The notes under the pieces: generated by a model
Told to the model about the DNA's origin: nothing
Database searches by the model: none
Seen by the model: only the letters and a program-made list of their open reading frames with translations
Made by a program: the position numbers and the translations under genes
Shown: piece by piece, positions 7,444-10,194 of the stretch
How the letters are laid out: each line of letters starts with the position of its first letter
Numbering within the stretch: the stretch's first letter is position 1
Origin: Terana coerulea
Taxonomy: Eukaryota; Basidiomycota; Agaricomycetes; Polyporales; Phanerochaetaceae
NCBI GenBank assembly: GCA_024811115.1
Contig: JAKOGH010000506.1
Span: 1-10,194, forward strand
Length of the DNA: 10,194 nucleotides
Direction of reading: 5' to 3'

Positions 7444-9162
7444 GGTATAACGACCTCGACCAGGTCCATTCCACGTGATTAGTTAATAGCAGACGTCGTG
7501 CTGCTCAAGAATCATGATGCTTCGCATAAACGCATTGGAATGACGAGTCTCGACTCCTTTCCCCTGCCGTTTTTCCAATTCTTGACAGCTTGAACAAAGA
7601 AAGCGTCAGGCCTTCCACAACGATATTGGGGTAGTGCAAAGACAGCACTATTCGGCAATTCGATTTCATTGAAATGATATCCATACACAACGACCACGTC
7701 GGTCGAATTGACGACGCTTTTCTGGCATGAAGTTATCTGCCCAGAGGACGGTGTATTAAGCTGAGAATGTCGTGGAAGCCGCATTGAACAGTATTCACCT
7801 GGTACTCTTAACTACGACACCTACAGCAAAGAGCGCACGGTGGACTTTACCTATCGCACCTCAAGCACCTCCACCTTCCCACCCAACTTGTGTAGCAGAC
7901 AAACGCTCGCTCCATCGGAAGACGCGTACTTTTACATCGATCTTCAGCTTCAATGTCCATGCCAATGGTTCAGAGTAACCATCGGCGGGTGTATGGAGGC
8001 ATGTGTAGCAGGAAAACAGAAAAGAGATGGTAGAGCTTGGTTAGGTTGTAACCGTTTCCTTCAAGTTGAGCGGAACGCCTGCCGGGTGTCAACAAAGGGA
8101 CGCTTTCAACCTTGGCATGAAAAGAGGCCGCTTTAGGAAGAGGTTCGGATCAATTCCTCTACTCGCTCAGTCTCGCTGTACGGAATCTTGGCCAAAAACG
8201 CGACCGTGACACGACGCTACTTACACCATGACCTTGACCAGCCTTGACTACACCTCGCCGGACGCAAATGCTGCTCTTTCACTGATATTTTCATGGGAAC
8301 AGTTCTAACCTGTACGCAGTCGTGCCGACATATCCACTGCTCGCAACACTGACAGTACTAGTGAGTGCTCAAGCGAGCTTCGTCCCTGGAATTTTATGAA
8401 CCTCCGTGTTCATACTCATGCTTGATTACTTTCCAGTGTAGGGGTACCCTGGTTTTCAGCTGGGGGCTTGAGAGGAGAATGGCTAATAACCCTTTTCTGG
8501 TTCTCCTGGACTACACGGAAACCACCGCATCTCTACCCCATGTACCACGGTGCAGCTTCTACTAGGCCCGGACGCACTCGCACTGAAACCAATGACAGAG
8601 GCGTCCGTCGATCCGCTGAGGTTAGCACCGTCACGTTTTGTACATGGTGTTCAATTTGCTTATTGAGGGCTATAGTACTGGATGCGCACCTACCCAGAGG
8701 AAGCTTCCAAGCCACAGGAGTAGTGGCTGCGAGTGTAGTGTCTCGAATATCCCGATTCTTGTTGCAAATGACCCATAAAATATAGCTGTCGCGGTCCGAA
8801 TTCGGACTCTACAGGACTTTTCTGGAACAACAGTCGAGAGGTGTCGTAGTGGTAGGGTCTCATAGACTGGACATTACCCGTAGTTTAGTATAGGGACTGC
8901 TTGTAAGCTGCAACAAATCAAGAACTGCATCATGGTACTGCTTCTCAGCGCAACGCAGTCTTCAAGTTGGCCACCCTTCCAAGCATGAGCGCAGTTTCAT
9001 TACCTTCTTTATCACAATCTCTATCCGACCGCAGCTCATCTACGTCTTATCGACAGCTTATGCCGAAGTGACGATGTTCCAGGTGTGTTCGCTTCTGCTT
9101 ATCATATGGAATCTGAATTCAATTAGTGAGGACCCTTGTTAGGTATGTTGGCCACCTGTGAG
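7444..9162. other. Long stretch without a supportable gene
   Basis: About 1.7 kb with only short ORFs. The longest are on the minus strand at 7512-7784 and on the plus strand from about 7755 to 8136; neither resembles a known family and neither extends by good splice sites. Around 8290-8440 there are isolated splice-like signals (CTAAC followed by CGCAG at 8323, GTGAGT at 8360, TTTCCAG at 8437) beside a short hydrophobic reading VVPTYPLLATLTVL, which could be a remnant exon. I see no transposase, reverse transcriptase, terminal repeats or tRNA. A CACGTG at 7472-7477 lies 29 nt upstream of the ATG at 7443 of the minus-strand gene. Confidence 0.5.
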
Positions 9163-9182
9163 ACACGTTCCTACACGTTCCT
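9163..9182 (+). repeat. Tandem 10-bp direct repeat ACACGTTCCT x2
   Basis: Two exact, abutting copies of ACACGTTCCT (9163-9172 and 9173-9182) are followed by the related GCACGG, and the core ACGTTCC returns at 9205-9211 just past the TATA-like element. Period 10 places the copies on the same face of the helix. Its position 70-90 bp before the next gene's start suggests a factor-binding site; the factor is unknown. Confidence 0.5.
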
Positions 9183-9195
9183 GCACGGTTTCTCA

Positions 9196-9205
9196 TATAT
9201 TTATA
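9196..9205 (+). promoter_or_regulatory. TATA-like element
   Basis: TATATTTATA lies 49 bp before the ATG at 9254, in a locally AT-rich patch and directly downstream of the ACACGTTCCT repeats. The spacing would put transcription start around 9225-9240 and give a very short leader. This fits a core promoter for the right-edge gene but is not proven. Confidence 0.45.
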
Positions 9206-9253
9206 CGTTCCCATAGTTGTATTTTTGCCTGGTAAGCTCCCCAAAATCCAACC

Positions 9254-10194
9254 ATGGGCCTTACTCATTCACGTCTCCGACGCCAGAGCAGGCTCCACGA
9301 TTTCTATTCTAGAGATGGAGATATTGACAGCAAGCAGAGGGACGAGATGCCAGCACATTGGAATCTCAAAGCTGACTGGCTCCCTTCTCCGCTTGACCGG
9401 GCTTTCGATCTGGGGATGAAAATGCTGTGTTTCATCTCACTCGGGCATTCGGACCTCCAGCAGCTCTACAACGTCTGTGTCGCGTCGGAAAAGACGTGGA
9501 TGGAAAGCACCGGAAGGTTATTCGACCGACTGAATACCATCGTCGTCGTGGTACGTCCAACTCTTGTGGTATATGCGAGATGCTGTCTGGTGTCTGACAT
9601 GCAGCTACAGGCTGGCTTGCTGCTCAGCTCTACTGCTGCGTTTGTTACGACTACTCCTCCGTTGGACGGTTTGCTCAACTACAACCTACGAGGCCCGTAC
9701 ATCTGTCTCCTGATCTCTTTTGCTTTGTCTCTTGGCACCCTGGTTGTCGGATCGGCCATCATGTTTGTGGTCTCTAAATGCGAGCCAGAATGGTTCATTG
9801 AGGTACGATGTTTATGTCAGTCCAGATGTCAAAGAACTCGCACTAACAGGATACGGATCACAGACGCACATGGGGAGCCGCTCCCGAATCATCTGCACAA
9901 TGTACCTTATATCCTATCCCTTCATCTCCATGGGTATATCGACGTCGATGGCAGCCATAGGTGCGTGAAGCATCATCTTAATTTTAATAGTCCGACTAAG
10001 ATAAATTCTAGGCCTTCTCATTTCCGCGTGGTGCTCCCAAGACGGTCTCGTCGTCAAGGGCGCCGTGTGGCTGCTGCTTTTCCCTGCCTTCTGTTTACCA
10101 GTGTGGTGGTGGACCCAACGACCCGTTCCCAAACGAGAAGCCGTTTCCTGTTCGTCTCCATCCCCACCGCCGATGCCGCTTCCCGTTACGGCTC
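9254..10194 (+). CDS. Multi-span membrane protein, unnamed, 3' end outside window
   Basis: Not a family I can name; it has the look of an Agaricomycete multi-span membrane protein. The ATG at 9254 sits in a strong context (CCAACCATGG). Exons: 9254-9550, 9605-9802, 9864-9960, 10012-10194 (open). Introns are 54, 61 and 51 nt, all GT-AG; the second has a perfect CTAAC branch site at 9843-9847. The 258 residues in view start with a hydrophilic stretch of about 95 residues, then four hydrophobic segments: TIVVVLQAGLLLSSTAAFV (about 95-113), YICLLISFALSLGTLVVGSA (about 131-150), ICTMYLISYPFISMGISTSM into AAIGLLISAW (about 175-205), and GAVWLLLFPAFCLPVWWW (about 216-233). Pro-rich, likely cytosolic, sequence follows at the edge. 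The N-terminus MGLTHSR fits the general N-myristoylation pattern (Gly2, Ser6). Intron 1 has tandem acceptors at 9604 and 9610 that add or drop Leu-Gln. Confidence 0.8.
   Translation, partial: MGLTHSRLRRQSRLHDFYSRDGDIDSKQRDEMPAHWNLKADWLPSPLDRAFDLGMKMLCFISLGHSDLQQLYNVCVASEKTWMESTGRLFDRLNTIVVVVRPTLVVYARCCLVSDMQLQAGLLLSSTAAFVTTTPPLDGLLNYNLRGPYICLLISFALSLGTLVVGSAIMFVVSKCEPEWFIEVRCLCQSRCQRTRTNRIRITDAHGEPLPNHLHNVPYILSLHLHGYIDVDGSHRCVKHHLNFNSPTKINSRPSHFRVVLPRRSRRQGRRVAAAFPCLLFTSVVVDPTTRSQTRSRFLFVSIPTADAASRYG

Noticed and set aside
7512..7784. A 90-codon minus-strand ORF
   Set aside because: Unlike any family I recognise, mixed codon use, and an overlapping ORF in another frame is nearly as long; not enough to call a gene.
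7755..8136. A plus-strand open frame containing LNYDTYSKERTVDFTYRTSS
   Set aside because: The first part reads like coding sequence, but the ATG (7840) falls inside it, no splice sites extend it and the C-terminal half is Arg/Lys/Cys-rich without pattern.
8146..8165. GGTTCGGATC resembling a tRNA T-loop
   Set aside because: The flanking bases do not form a five-pair T stem, and no anticodon or acceptor arm can be placed upstream.

Overview
The window looks like nuclear DNA of a filamentous basidiomycete, most likely an Agaricomycete. Genes are broken by many short introns (about 50-78 nt, GT...AG, with CTGAC/CTAAC-type branch points), protein-coding stretches favour C or G at third positions, and the one gene I can name is a fungal-type IRE1. 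No RNA gene, CRISPR array, plasmid function or intact mobile element was found.

Layout. (1) 1-1107: no supportable gene. (2) 1203-1329: apparent promoter and leader of IRE1, with a palindromic CACGTG box, a pyrimidine-rich tract and clustered upstream ATGs. (3) 1330-5122, + strand: a complete six-exon gene for the ER stress sensor IRE1 (signal peptide, lumenal beta-propeller-like domain, one membrane span, Ser/Thr kinase, KEN ribonuclease). The conserved protein can only be followed end to end if two one-base frame breaks, both at CCCCGG, are crossed. (4) 5123-5320: short tail-to-tail spacer. (5) 5321-7443, - strand: an unnamed Ser/Pro-rich protein with two membrane spans near its C-terminus. 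The ORF starting at the ATG at 6367 is only its last exon; further exons can be traced upstream through in-phase introns, with one more apparent one-base break at a G/C run and one uncertain intron. (6) 7444-9253: about 1.8 kb with no convincing gene, ending in a small promoter with a tandem ACACGTTCCT repeat and a TATA-like element. (7) 9254-10194, + strand: the first four exons of an unnamed multi-span membrane protein that runs off the right edge.

How the parts relate. IRE1 is the signalling core of the unfolded protein response: the lumenal part senses misfolded protein, the kinase/RNase part starts unconventional splicing of a HAC1/XBP1-type mRNA. The two neighbours are also membrane proteins, but nothing in the sequence ties them to the same pathway. 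IRE1 and the minus-strand gene share an ATCACGTG octamer upstream, which is weak evidence of common control.

Data-quality point. Three separate frame breaks in otherwise well-kept coding sequence are each explained by one missing G/C in a G/C run, and I found no homopolymer of six or more bases anywhere in the 10.2 kb. Assembly homopolymer shortening is therefore the leading explanation over pseudogenes or programmed frameshifting.
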